From Dichotomocladium elegans (lineage: Eukaryota; Mucoromycota; Mucoromycetes; Mucorales; Lichtheimiaceae), in NCBI GenBank assembly GCA_025716815.1, contig JAIXMN010000029.1:124001-188000 (forward strand): a DNA stretch of 64,000 nt, written 5' to 3'. The first letter of the stretch is position 1, and every line of letters starts with the position of its first letter. The notes beneath the pieces are model-generated. The model did no database searches. It worked only from the letters and a program-made list of their open reading frames with translations, and had not been told where the DNA came from. Positions 13,171 to 24,600 of this stretch are shown here, piece by piece. The position numbers and the translations under genes are program-made.

Positions 13171-13259
13171 ACGCGCTTTTATGGCCGCCAACGCGATTTT
13201 TTACGTCTGACGCGTGTCTAACCGCGTTTTCTTGTCCAATTTCCAAATTTGGCACGCGT
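13171..13259 (+). promoter_or_regulatory. Cluster of MluI cell-cycle-box-like sites
   Basis: Two perfect ACGCGT hexamers (13210-13215 and 13254-13259) and three further CGCG cores (ACGCGC at 13171, ACGCGA at 13191, CCGCGT at 13222) lie within 90 bp, ending 113 bp before the ATG at 13373. In yeasts ACGCGT is the binding site of the MBF G1/S factor. The sites are seen directly; the regulator is inferred. Confidence 0.55.
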
Positions 13260-13372
13260 TTAAATGTCCGCCTAATTGTGATTGGGTAGTTCTTTTTTTT
13301 TACCCTCCTCTGTGAAGGTTTTAATTTTCTCCTTTTCTTCTACGTATCATTTTTTCCAAAAACTCATTCAAA

Positions 13373-14319
13373 ATGAGCAGCAGTAACAACCCACGACGCA
13401 ATTCGGCTTATTCTATTGAGGATGACCCCATTCCTACAAGCCGCTATACATTCACACCTTGCACCCGTTTGGCGCAGATGAATCTTCATTCAACGTCGAC
13501 GTCAAGCGGCAGAACTCGATATTTTGCTTGTGAACTGAAGAAACCAGAAAATCTTCAAACGAAGCTGAACCGTGCCCTTCAAGCCCAACAACACCGACAT
13601 TATATCGAGACAGAAGAGTACGATGATATCAGCAATGCTGAAATTCAACACCCTAATCTATCTATGGTTCTCGACTCTCGAATTCGCATGGCTGTAAGCG
13701 TAAAAAGCTTAGAGAGAGAGATGAGACAATGAAATATTGACAAACGTTGAATTTGTAGCCGCCTTTGTTTTCTGATTTAGACGATGCGGATGAATCTGAG
13801 GATGATGGGAGAACTTTCTCTTCTCCAGATACCACACCAGAGAGAGACCTTGCGCACGATCAACAGCAACAGGAGGCCAAACAGCAACATTGGCTAGAGT
13901 CGTCAACGCCAACAGCGGCTTTTAAAGACTTTATGGGGCTGGATGATGGCTTTTTCGACATCAAACCAGATGAGTTCGTAGACACAACGGGCGAATGGGT
14001 GAACCAAATTCACCACGACAATTGCGACGGTGACATGTCTATATTTACTGGTGAACTAAGCACCCCTAGCAGCAACAATGACAACGTCTCAAACAACGAG
14101 GATGTGGAGAATAGGCCTCCGCGTGAATGGCACTCAAAAAAGAAGATACACAGACTTATGGGCCAAGTTCGAGGCCCTCTCCAGGAGGTTCTAGTTGATC
14201 GCAAACAGTATGAAGAGGGACCACCGCGCAAGAAGCAAGTAACCAGTATGCGATTCAACCGATCCTTATCTCCAACACCCCGCCGGAACAATTCTGGGGC
14301 GTCATCCTCTCGATCTTGA
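13373..14319 (+). CDS. Unknown disordered protein, 293 aa, possibly cell-cycle regulated
   Basis: Two exons, 13373-13693 and 13759-14319, joined by a 65-bp phase-0 intron (GTAAGC...TAG). The ATG sits in a good AAAATG context. The protein is hydrophilic and looks largely disordered: a Ser/Thr-rich N-terminus with possible phosphorylation sites, an acidic middle (DLDDADESEDDG), a Gln run, a short hydrophobic patch (AAFKDFMGLDDGFFDI) and a basic Ser/Pro-rich end (RSLSPTPRRNNS). TP and SP dipeptides recur, as in cyclin-dependent-kinase substrates. I do not recognise the family. The MluI-box cluster just upstream suggests expression at G1/S. It converges on the kinase gene that ends at 15108. Confidence 0.7.
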
Positions 14320-15107
14320 GAGCGCTGACCACTCTATTCATCGTCGTCCATAGGACGTACAACCTCTCCATATGCACATATCTCACACTTCTCGCCAAAC
14401 GCCACCCTTTCACATATGTATCCCCACTCACCACCACCATCACTTCCGAAAACGAACTCACAAGCATACTGAACGATTGTTCATCCCGAATAGCACTGTT
14501 TTGCTCTTTCCTCTCGTTTGTTCAAGAACACACGTGCAAAACAATCTACAAGAACCCGCTTTGTCGGTCATTGATGAATAAGTGAGGCTTCTTACCTACC
14601 CGACCTATCCCAACCAAACCCTTATCTTTTCTTTAACACCAGCGGTTGATTGTACATTCCTGTTTTCCCTGTGTAAATTGTCCTCTCCCCCCCTTTTTTG
14701 CCTTTTACCCCTTTCTCCTTTGCGCTGTATGATCTTCCTTTTCGTCTTTCTGTGTCTCCTCACTCATAACGCTTTTTATCTTGATGGTAATAATAAAAAT
14801 GAAATATAACCGTTCCATTCTAGCCCGTGCAGCAATACTGGTGCCGGCTCGATTGAAACATTGCGCAGACAAGATATATATGTATGAAGGATAGAGCATG
14901 GCTAAGCGTATTCTCATTTGAACCAATCGCGCATGCAGAAAAATCTAAGAAGGCGGATATTTTCTTTGAAAGATGGTCTTATTATTGATAATGAACGAAC
15001 ATTGACAAATGGAAAATCAAAAATGTTTTGGAAATTCTTATGGTTTGCTACAATGACAAGGAAGGGAAGGGAAATGGAGAGGGTGGGGGCATATAGGGAG
15101 AATTACA
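14320..15107. other. Region between convergent genes
   Basis: Expected to hold the two 3' untranslated regions. It is pyrimidine-rich on the plus strand with an AATAATAAAA stretch near 14790. No gene is supported. Confidence 0.5.
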
Positions 15108-16244
15108 TCACATCCACCAAGACTCCTTTTCATCCTGATGTATAAACATATCGGTATCCTCTTCATCATAGCTGTCGGAACTGATGTTCTTGTCCGATTC
15201 GAGCATTTCTTCTTCTTCATCAACCATATCAGACCAGGACATACCCTTTGCACTGAAAATAGCGGAATCAAATGAAGCACGCTCTTTCTGCTTGGGACAG
15301 GCTGCAGGAATATCGACCGCGGACTGTTCGTCTTCTTCGGCAGTGAGTTGGGGGATCGATACAAACACCTGCTTCAGTTCAGCGACGGAGGGTCTGGAGT
15401 GAGCGTCAACAGCGAGCGCCATGCGAAGAAACTGATGACACCGGGTAGACATAGTCGGAAAGAGTTGATCCTTGAGCATAGCGGGATTACGTCTGTACTC
15501 AGCAAATGCGGGATCCATCATGCTGGCCTCCTGCCATGGATTACGGCCGAAAAGAAGGGCAATGAGCAGGACACCGAGACTCCACACATCCGATGCGGCA
15601 GCATCGTAGGGTACATCGTCAACGGTCATGTTCGTATTGTCAGCTTCATCAAAATGCTCCGGAGCGAGGTAGGTGGAAGAACCACAGCCGTACTCCATCG
15701 AAAACCGCTCACGCGTGGCGAGACCGAAATCGGCAACCTTGCAAGTGAGCTCGTCAGATTTCAGAAGAATGTTCTCCAGCTTGATATCACGATGGTAAAT
15801 ACCCTTGGAATGCATGTACTCGACTGCATCGAGGATTTGAAGGAACATGCGCTTCACAAGAGCCTCATCGAGTCCGTCCTTAGAGTTGATGACAAAATCG
15901 AACAGGTCGCCTTGATCGCAAAGCTCCATAACCATGAAGATGTAATCATCGTCTTGGATGACCGAATGGAGAGCGAGAATGTGGTCGTGGTGCAGTTCGG
16001 ATTGAATGTCAGCTTCGAGTTGCTGTAGCTGACGTTCGCTGATATCAAGGCCGCCCTTCGAGAGGACTTTGACGGCCACGTATGCATCGTCTTCGTCATC
16101 GGCCTGGAGCACTTGTCCCAGAAAAAGGCAGCCGTAGGAGCCACGACCGAGCTCTTCGAGGAGCTGATACTGGGAGTTGGCGCTCGAGATGATGCGGTCC
16201 ACCATGGCATCGGCCCAGTTAGCGGATTCTTGGGTGCTTGACAT
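15108..16244 (-). CDS. Ser/Thr protein kinase, Ran1/Vhs1/Sks1-like, 378 aa
   Basis: Single uninterrupted exon from a true ATG at 16244. The kinase core is complete: glycine loop LGRGSYGCLFLG, catalytic lysine in VAVKVL, HRDIKLEN catalytic loop, DFG in VADFGLAT, and an activation segment reading CGSSTYLAPE. The wording 'FGLAT...GCGSS.Y.APE' is typical of the Ran1/Pat1, Ksp1, Vhs1 and Sks1 family of fungal kinases, which act in nutrient and meiotic control. A 70-residue acidic tail (DEEEEMLESD, DEEDTDMF) follows the kinase domain and ends in WWM. The family is clear; the exact orthologue and substrate are not. A TATAAAT-like box lies about 380 bp upstream. Confidence 0.88.
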   Translation of the reverse strand: MSSTQESANWADAMVDRIISSANSQYQLLEELGRGSYGCLFLGQVLQADDEDDAYVAVKVLSKGGLDISERQLQQLEADIQSELHHDHILALHSVIQDDDYIFMVMELCDQGDLFDFVINSKDGLDEALVKRMFLQILDAVEYMHSKGIYHRDIKLENILLKSDELTCKVADFGLATRERFSMEYGCGSSTYLAPEHFDEADNTNMTVDDVPYDAAASDVWSLGVLLIALLFGRNPWQEASMMDPAFAEYRRNPAMLKDQLFPTMSTRCHQFLRMALAVDAHSRPSVAELKQVFVSIPQLTAEEDEQSAVDIPAACPKQKERASFDSAIFSAKGMSWSDMVDEEEEMLESDKNISSDSYDEEDTDMFIHQDEKESWWM

Positions 16245-16620
16245 TGCTTGGATGGTTGTTGGTTTAGTTGAATTCAGGAAATTGTGGTTGAGATTGTTAT
16301 AGAGTCGAACACCAAGGGTCCAGTTGTAATGGTTGGTATGGAGTGATGATCATTCATGATTCTTGGAAATAGAACTTTTGAGTGAAAGAAGCTAGAAGCT
16401 CTTTTTGAATGGTATGTGGTTGCAGGCTAATAGAAATGAGAAAGGGAAGGCTTGGCATTCACTTTGAAGTGTTCAGCAAATGGAAATGGAGACCATTTTG
16501 GATTAAGAAAACGCTGATGAGAGAGTGGGAAGAGGGGAAAGAAGAAAGGATGTAATTAAAATAATTGAGTTGATGCCAAGCAAGAAAGAAAACGGACAGG
16601 GAAAGGGAGAAGCGAAAGAT

Positions 16621-16629
16621 ATTTATATA
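16621..16629 (-). promoter_or_regulatory. TATA-like box of the kinase gene
   Basis: Reads TATATAAAT on the minus strand, about 380 bp before the kinase ATG, which would imply a long leader. Confidence 0.35.
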
Positions 16630-17717
16630 CCCGATGAGCTGAGTTGCGAAGAGTTGGGGGGAGGTGCATCTCAAAATGGCTCATGCTAGTCTCTTCTACT
16701 GATTTCCTATGGATTCTTCGCGAAATGACGCAATATTAAATCGGATAATCTCTTTTACGCCGTATGCATAGCCGCGGCCGAATAGTCCGCTTCCGATTAA
16801 TGTTTCAAATTTGCCCATCCGTCACTTTTTACTCCCCTTTCTTTTTGATAAAGACATCGTATCGTCCTTAAGCAGGAAGATTGGCTCCAACGAATATAGA
16901 AGATCGATGTGTTGGAGGTGGGTAAAAACAAGGTCACCTTACCAACTCAAATCTGATGCCATTGGATCATACGATTGGTGTTTATAAACAAACTCTATTT
17001 TTGGAAAGTCGAGGATGACTCAAAAAACGCAGTAGGTGTGCGTCGTGCATTGCTTTAATTGGTCCCCCACGCCTGGTTTCAACGAAACCAATATGAAAAG
17101 TGCGATCCTCCCCCAAAATTTTTCTTTTTGCGTGAGAAATGTGTCATTTAGTCTCCCAGCGATTGGTTCATTTCTAAGGATATAACAAATTGGCTATCGA
17201 CGCGTCCCTTCTGTTATCTCCATCGCAACTTGGACGACCATCATTAAAGGATGTATCCAAGCAAAGAATAAACTTATTTCCAAGATATCTTTAGGATATC
17301 TTTCCACGGAATAAACCCTTGGCATCTTGCTTCAAAAGAACGGGGTATCATTTCGGCTGACTATTTTTTTTCCCTCGGAGGGCGGGTGTGAATCCACGGA
17401 ACGGGCTTCCCAAACTACGGAATCAGATAACAACAGCTATCGCTTTTCTTCATCGTTATCAATGACTGTAAAAATGTGATAGCGGGAAGTGCTCTGTTGC
17501 ATCAGTCCGGATTACGCCTTTTCCTTATAAACTTCCAAAAGGTTCCGGTAACAACACATTGTTTCACCCCCAAATTTCATGTTAACGTCATGTGGCAGCT
17601 AATCTGATGTTGGAGTGTAGGATCCTCTTGGTTATGATTTATGATCAGCATGGGTGCCATGCAAGAAAATGGGGGGATAGTTATATATGTATATGTGCAA
17701 GAACTAAAAAAAATAGC
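16630..17717. other. Intergenic sequence, no gene seen
   Basis: Upstream of the kinase and downstream of SFM1. No supported reading frame or RNA gene. Confidence 0.5.
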
Positions 17718-18507
17718 CTATAAATCCAACGTGCGTTCACTGTCCTTTCTGATCAGCTCGAGCATCCCAGGGGGCATCAGCGGCTTTTTAATCGTCTTTT
17801 GCTGTCCATCCTTGGTGGTGACCGTCTTTGTCAAGGCGATGTATCGATAGGGCAGATTAACGGATTCGTGCTTCGTGAAATAAACCTCGGGACTATCAAT
17901 GTATGGGATCTTGTCGAGTGGCACTAAATACGAAAACCCAATAAGCTCATTGGCAATCGCTGCTATCTAACGCGCTCTTACCCTTATCCACAACAACGCG
18001 CTTCGTCACATTCACGGCCGTATCGGTCGACATCTGAATTGGCCCCAAGTGGCGTCCAGCAAATCCGAGTTTTCGCAATTCACCGGTGCGGTCTTTTTAG
18101 ATATATACAGGTATATCACCAAAAGATAGTGGTCAATTCACTCTGCCGAACATAACAGCGCACACACTAGTTACTGCACTCCACATACCGCGGGGCGGAT
18201 CATCGCCTAGGATGCCACCGAATAAAAAGTACTTGAACTTGTCGGCATCCTCAGGAGACAATGGCTCCGTAGCTGAAGGGTCGAGGAGACATACATCCTT
18301 TGGATCCACGCCAGGAAGATGCATAATGTCCTCTTTGTGACAATGCGCCTGCTTTAAATCCTCGGGCATGACCTCGTCCATGCATGCGTCGGTCAAGGAC
18401 GTGAAATACAAGTTGTCAGCGCCGACATTCATTAGCATATGTCTGTATTCGAGGATGCACCATTCGTGCATGCCATCTTCCATGTGCTCAACAATAAACT
18501 TCGACAT
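17718..18507 (-). CDS. SFM1: Protein arginine methyltransferase SFM1 (SPOUT family)
   Basis: Three exons, 18507-18189, 18092-17982 and 17923-17718, give 211 aa, close to the roughly 213 aa of yeast Sfm1. In yeast this SPOUT-fold enzyme methylates one arginine of ribosomal protein Rps3. Family blocks are plain: IVEHMEDGMHEWCILEY at the N-terminus, DVCLLDPSAT, the knot segment FGGILGDDPPR, then RTGELRKLGFAGRHLG, PIQMSTDTAV, and LPYRYI and PPGMLELIRKDS near the end. The joins rebuild conserved residues (PPR-D-RTGELRK and DKG-V-PLDKIPYID), which confirms the splice sites. Both introns are phase 1. It is a cytosolic housekeeping gene, read in the same direction as the kinase and FIST genes. Confidence 0.95.
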
Positions 18508-19363
18508 TTCTTTGACAGGGCAAGAAGTGCAAAAAATTAAAATGGAAATTTTAAAATTAGTGGGCTTTCTAGGGTGGCTTTGATTCCGTAGGAATAATGC
18601 ATGAACCTCAACAATAATATAAAATGCGTACCGTGATCCCTGGCGTTTCCAAGTTATACTTTCTTGGCTTGCTTTTTTTATGGCATCTCCCTCGCCTCGG
18701 AAATGCGTAAATACCGGTTAATTTTAGGCATATGAAAAGTTCGAATAGTTATTTCGTCACCACAGCGCACCTCGTCCTCCGCTTTACACACCCGGAGGCC
18801 CTGCACAGTCATTCACTTCACTGAAGAAAATCTGACTAGCATTAACAGTTCAGCCTACGAGCCGCTATCATCCAGCGCCGTCCAAATGACGTCTATCACT
18901 CAAACTCTATGACAATGTTACAATCAATTAATATATATTTCGTATTTTCAGAAATGGAACTCATAGTTTTTGAAATAAGGTATTATCATCATTTTTAATT
19001 AGAAGATGGACAGCTAGTATCGTCGATGGAATGGAGATTCAGCGCTCGTGGAAGATATGAAAGCTATGGTATATCCTAAATAGTCCTTATACTGTATAGC
19101 AATAGCTACCCAGACATCTTTTTTTCCCTTGGCGATCCTTGAATGGTTTTGGAATTGCAGTATAGAAATAAACTCGCCAGGGATTATTATATGACTCTAG
19201 CGGAAGGAAAGGTGGGTTTGACAAAAGCAAAGGGCCAGAAGTATAATATGCATAGCGTAAAAGTCTTCGTGTTCGGTACAGACATTGCCTCATTGGGCAT
19301 TCTCAGGGAAACTGTTTATTTTACATTGTACTGTCGCGAAATGCCTTTTTGAACTTCTACATG
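18508..19363. other. Intergenic sequence between SFM1 and the FIST gene
   Basis: AT-rich, no supported gene. It should contain the SFM1 promoter and the FIST gene 3' end. Confidence 0.5.
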
Positions 19364-20750
19364 TCACATGGAAAACTTCGCATACGAATACGGAACATCA
19401 AGTATTTGGCTTGGTAGCCTGCCCCTTCCAACAATGATGCCGTTTTCACTAGCTCCACCAAATACTCCACGCAATGCTAATGTCGATTCACAGTGTTCTT
19501 TCGGAGGATTGATTTCGATCGTGTGGTCTTTGTCGACAACTCCAACAACACCCTCGTTCTCATTCGTATCCAATACAGTACTTGTCTCTGTTGTGGGTAT
19601 TCGGCGCATAAACTACCCATGAATAACGTGGAAGCCAAGTAGTGAGTTACATCAGTCTATTTCGGACTGCTTGTTTTATACCTGAACCACTTGACCCACT
19701 TGAAGGTCAGCCGTGGTATCTACAGACATGTTGCCTCGGGAGGGATCGCCACTGGTCACCCGATTAACTGACATCTAGTTACCAACACCTTAGCCTCACG
19801 GAAGCCATCAGTTCGCCTTCATACCTGTGCAGGTTCCGTCGTCCCCAGCGGATAGATACCGAGATAGAAATCCTGATCTTTTTCGATACGTGCGTTACGA
19901 CCCTGCTGGAGCATAGACAACAGTAATCCCGTGGCACCCGACTGATCCAAATCCAAAATGATATTCCCGCGGCATCTAAGGTTGAAGCGTAAGCTTCTTG
20001 TCCATATTTCATGTCGTTCATGCTGTCTCTCGTGTAGTCCGTACTTTATTTCTCTTACCGCGTGATCGTCATTGGTTCTCCTAAGGCCTCAAGAGCCGGA
20101 TGGAAGACATCGATATCCGTGGTAGGTGCTCTGTCATAAGCCGCAAAACCAACCATGCCTGCACCCAAGATTTCGTTCTGACAAATTAAGGTGTGTGGAT
20201 GCCCAGTGACAAACGGTGTTGACGCGCCAACAATTCCCAGCTTATTGGTTTGCGGGAAATGGTGGTCCAATGCTTGGAGGAGCTGATCAGGCTCATTATC
20301 AGTGGCAAGAAACACCATCGAAGGTGTGCCGGTCATAGTTTGCAGCGTCGATGGTAGCGCCAAGGCTTGCGATGGCTGACTCACTGATCCAAACTGCTTC
20401 CATTCGCCTTTGAGCTCCTTGCGTCCCCACCGGCCAACTGAAATTGACCGGACCTTATGCCGATCTGGGCTGTCAGGTATATGAAACGGGACAATGGAGT
20501 TATCATTGGAGGCGAGAATACTGATACCATGCCGGAATCTCGGTACGTGATCTACAACACAGCCGATTGTATATTGCGCGTTTATTTGGGACCCCAGCTG
20601 ACGCGCCACCGTGCCGTAATCCGGAAAGGACTTTGAGACAAGTGCAACACATATGCGAGGGTCGCGTGGTAGAGCGCCTATTGCGTTCTTGAGACAATCA
20701 TCGATTGTTTTGCCAGTGGCTGTCACTGTGGACCAGCCCCGTCGAAACAT
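19364..20750 (-). CDS. FIST-domain protein (FIST_N plus FIST_C), 394 aa
   Basis: Four exons: 20750-20059, 19975-19825, 19774-19682 and 19612-19364, all joins in frame. FIST (F-box and intracellular signal transduction) modules occur in bacterial sensory proteins and in eukaryotic FBXO22-like proteins, where they are thought to bind small ligands. The N-terminal half has VALVSKSFPDYG, TIGCVVDHVPRF and GIVGASTPFVTG, in line with FIST_N. The C-terminal half has ILDLDQSGATGLL, DFYLGIYPLGT, VTSGDPSRGNMSVD and FGGASENGIIVGRG, in line with FIST_C. No F-box is visible at the N-terminus. It is probably soluble; its partner is unknown. A coiled-coil gene ends 98 bp upstream on the same strand. Confidence 0.85.
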
Positions 20751-20848
20751 GTCAAGGTTGGAGAGAGAAGAAATAATTTTGTGCTCTCACAAAATTCAGG
20801 TATTTTTATTTTTGAAAATAAAGTACTAGACGTTTGATGCTTTGTCGG

Positions 20849-21214
20849 CTACATTTTGCCAGAGGCCGACAACTGCTGTTTTAATTCTTGAACGGTATTA
20901 TTGATTACGGCTAATTCATCACGTAATTTCTGTAGCTCGGAATCCTTGTCCACAGTCTCCTCGAGCCATCGCTGTGCATCATTGACCTGATCCTGTAACT
21001 TGTCATTCTCCTTCCGAGCAACTTGCTCCTGCTCTAAGAGATCCCGAATCCGCTTCTTCGTAGCGATTTGCTCCTCTAGCCGCTTAAGCTCTGCCTTGTG
21101 CTTCTGTAGTTGACTGTCGAGAACTTTCCGCTTTGACGTTTCTTGATCGAGTTCATCGCGTAAATTAGCGATCTCAAGGACCAGCAAGTCGAGTTGCTCG
21201 TCGGGGCTTGACAT
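20849..21214 (-). CDS. Small coiled-coil protein, 121 aa, function unknown
   Basis: Single exon. Nearly the whole protein is a charged heptad pattern (LDLLVLEIANLRDELDQ, KRLEEQIATKKRIRDLLEQ, QKLRDELAVINNTV) with no other domain. The same frame stays open upstream to about 21607. I chose the ATG at 21214 because the upstream part has no family-like or helical content, spans a C10 tract, and the coiled coil starts right after MSSPDEQ. It is probably an adaptor or dimerisation module. It sits just downstream of the first ABC exporter on the same strand. Conserved homologues would be needed for a name. Confidence 0.65.
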   Translation of the reverse strand: MSSPDEQLDLLVLEIANLRDELDQETSKRKVLDSQLQKHKAELKRLEEQIATKKRIRDLLEQEQVARKENDKLQDQVNDAQRWLEETVDKDSELQKLRDELAVINNTVQELKQQLSASGKM

Positions 21215-21631
21215 TATGTTTTTGGGAAAGAAATGAAGAATAAATCCTTTATCCCAAGCACCAGCGCATCCTAAATAAATCTCTTTAGAGGGTAGGGGGG
21301 AAAGCAGAAAGGATGTCGCATCAACAAGCAATGTCCTGGAGTCTTGAACGAACATCCCATCACTAATCTTCTTCGCACAATAAAATCTAATAACGTTAAA
21401 TCTGTGTTGGACAATGGAGCAATCTAAAACACTAGGGAGCATATGTCCATAGCCGAAGTAGTCTGTAGCTAGAGACAAGAAAGATTCCTCCATCTCCACT
21501 CCCCCCCCCGGTGCAATGTTCTTCAGATTTTGTGGCCCATATAGGAATGTTGTTGAACAGCGTGCATTTGCATGTATGAATATATTCTTTAAAAACATCC
21601 ATATCACAGAGATTAATTCCTCACAGGAAAT

Positions 21632-24600
21632 CTAGTGTGCGTTCAAAGACTGTTGATGAACAAGAGCTGCATATTCACCATTGGATCTGAGCAGATCCCA
21701 GTGAGTCCCCTGCTCTACCACCCGCCCGTTTTGCACCACACAAATGAGATCAGCGCCCTGGATGGTCGAGAGTCGGTGAGCAATAGTGATCGTGGTACGG
21801 CCTCCTTCACTAATGATGTTATCGATGGCTTCCTGTACTCGCTTCTCGGATTCAGAGTCAAGGGCCGACGTGGCCTCATCAAGCAGCAGGACCTTGGGCT
21901 TTCGAATCAACGCACGGGCAATAGCAATCCTCTGTTTCTGACCTCCAGAGAGCTGCGAGCCCTTGTTGCCAACGCGCGTATCGTAGCCATTGGGTAAGCT
22001 AGCGATGAGATTGTGAACATTAGCAGCCTTAGCCGCTTCCTCTACATCATCCTGCGTAGTTTTCTTGTCGTCGACCGTACCGAACAGTATGTTCTCGCCA
22101 ATTGTCATGTCGAATAGCACAGGCTCTTGGCCGACAAGGGCCATGTGACTCCGGAGATTCCCAAGTGTAAGCGTCCGGATATCGTACTCGTCAAGATGAA
22201 CCGCGCCGCTGATGGGATCGTACCAACGCTGGAGTATCCCAATTGCTGTTGACTTGCCGCAACCGGAGGGGCCCACCAAGGCGATTGTCTGATTGGCTTT
22301 GCCTTCAAAACTAAAGTTCCCGTCAAATACAGGAACATTGGGGCGTGAAGGGTACCGGAAGGCAACATCCTTGAAACGTACGTTGCCCCGAATGGTAGAC
22401 GATTTTGGCTCAGAACCTTCAAGGTCGGGATCGATTAAAGGTATACGTTCCAAGACTTCGAATATGGCAAGAGCCGATTTCTTGGCCTTAGCGTAAGTGC
22501 CGACAAATGTACCACATTGACCAACACCCTGCGCAGTGTTGAGAACAGACATCTGACAAATCATAAGTGCCTCAAAGTCAATGCGACCCTGGTCAATGAA
22601 ATTCGCTCCAGCGTAAAAAGCAACCACGTTGAGGAACATGACAATGGCCTGCTGCAGAGCATAACCAAACGATGCAGTAAAAGCCTTCCGTACTGCAAGG
22701 CGGTGCGGATGCTCTAGGGCGTGGTTGAACTTCGTTTCGAAAAAGACTTGCTTATTGAGCGCTGCCACGGTCCGAATCTCTCGGATAGCTTCGCCAGCTA
22801 CCTCACCGCTCTGTTCGTTTGCCTTGGCTGTTTGGTCCGCGTATCCAAATTCCATTGTGAATTCATAGTAACCTGCAGCCACAATAAATGGCGAAATAGT
22901 AAGAATGCAGAATGTTAAGATCCAACTATAAGAGAAGGATATTGCCAGGCCTGGAATGGACGCAACCACATTAGTTATATTGAGCTTCGGGTTATCGTTT
23001 CTTACCTGTAATTGCGCCTGTCACAAGTGTGCTAAAATCAGCCCAAACGTTGGTGATCATCTCATTTACGTTTTTTGAATCAACCGCCAGCTTGGAAGTC
23101 AAGGCACCCGTGCTGTGCTCCTCTTCGTCAAAGAATGCCACTTCTTGTCTCATGTATGCCCAGAAGACATCCGTGCGTAGCCGCTCAGTATATTTTTCTC
23201 CTGCAATAGCAAATGAAGTTGTTTGGCCGCCAAAACCAATCAAGTAAGCAATACCGAACATGACAAATGTGAAGGAGTAAAGGTTGGAGCCCTCCATCGG
23301 TCCAGGTGCAACCTGCGATGGTGGCGCTACGATCAGGAGTGTTGTTATTTTCGCAAAAACGAGTGTGAAGCACGGGAACGCTGCTCCTATAATGCCTGCG
23401 CAGATAATGCCGAGAGCAAGCAATGGCCACTCGGACCGCATCTGCTCAACAACCCTGTTCATAGGCGACCGTTGTTTCGCCAATTCAGTTTGAGTCTCAG
23501 TTTTAACATATGGCTTATGCTCCTTTTCGTCAGCAATGGTACTGGCGACAGTAACATGCTTGATGCGTTCTTGATGTTCCTTATACTCCTCGGTCTCATG
23601 GAGAAGTATGTCCCCCTTATCAGTGGCGCTTGCATCGCTCTCCTCGTAGCCAATTTGATCCGTTTCAATCTGCTGTTTTCGGACAAGCTGTGCGTATACG
23701 CCGTTGTGGCTCAGTAGTTCCTCATGGGTTCCATGTTCCACTAGCTCGCCTTTCTCTAAGACGACAATCATATCTGCGTTCCGAATGGTCGAAAGGCGAT
23801 GGGCAATTACGATGGTCGTCCGATCTGCCGCGGCAGCTTCCAAGGCATTCTGTACAAGACGTTCCGACTGTGTATCCAATGCCGAGGTGGCCTATCAAAC
23901 AAATGTTATATATCAATCCCGTCGCTCCTTAACTCTCTCCCTCTCTAGTGCGTGAAGGTATATGTCATTTGCATACTTCGTCTAAAAGCAAGATGACAGG
24001 GTTCTTGAGGATCGCGCGCGCAATAGCAATGCGCTGCTTCTGTCCTCCGGAGAGCATTCCTCCATGTTCGCCGACAAGGGTATCGTAGCCGTCAGGCATC
24101 TGTGAAATAAATGTGTGGCAATTGGCTTTCTTACATGCCTCAATGATCTCCTCATGAGGCGGTTCATAGTCAACTCCCATGAGGAGGTTCTCTCGGATGG
24201 TCATGTTGAACAAGACCGGTTCCTGATTAACAACACCGATATGTGACCGGAGCCATTTGAGATTGAGGTCTCTGATATCCTTTTTATCGAGAAGGACTGC
24301 GCCTTCCAGGGGATCATAGAATCTTTGTAAGAGCTGGATAAGAGTCGATTTGCCTGATCCCGAGGGTCCCACGATTGCGACAGTCTTCCCGGATTTGATA
24401 TTCAGGTGGAGATCCTTGAGCACAGTGATATCTAACGTGAGGGGCCAAATGAATTCGTGGACTACTTCCCGCTTCTTCTCTCCTTTTCACCTCGGCGATT
24501 TGGATATCTGAAATGCACGTTCCGAAATTCAATATCTCCTGTCACATTCTCCGGCTTTTCGCCTCCAATATTGTCGATGTCGATTGTAGGCACGCGATCA

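Noticed and set aside
21215..21607. N-terminal extension of the coiled-coil frame to 252 codons
   Set aside because: The added part has no family content, includes a C10 tract, and the ATG at 21214 begins exactly where heptads start.
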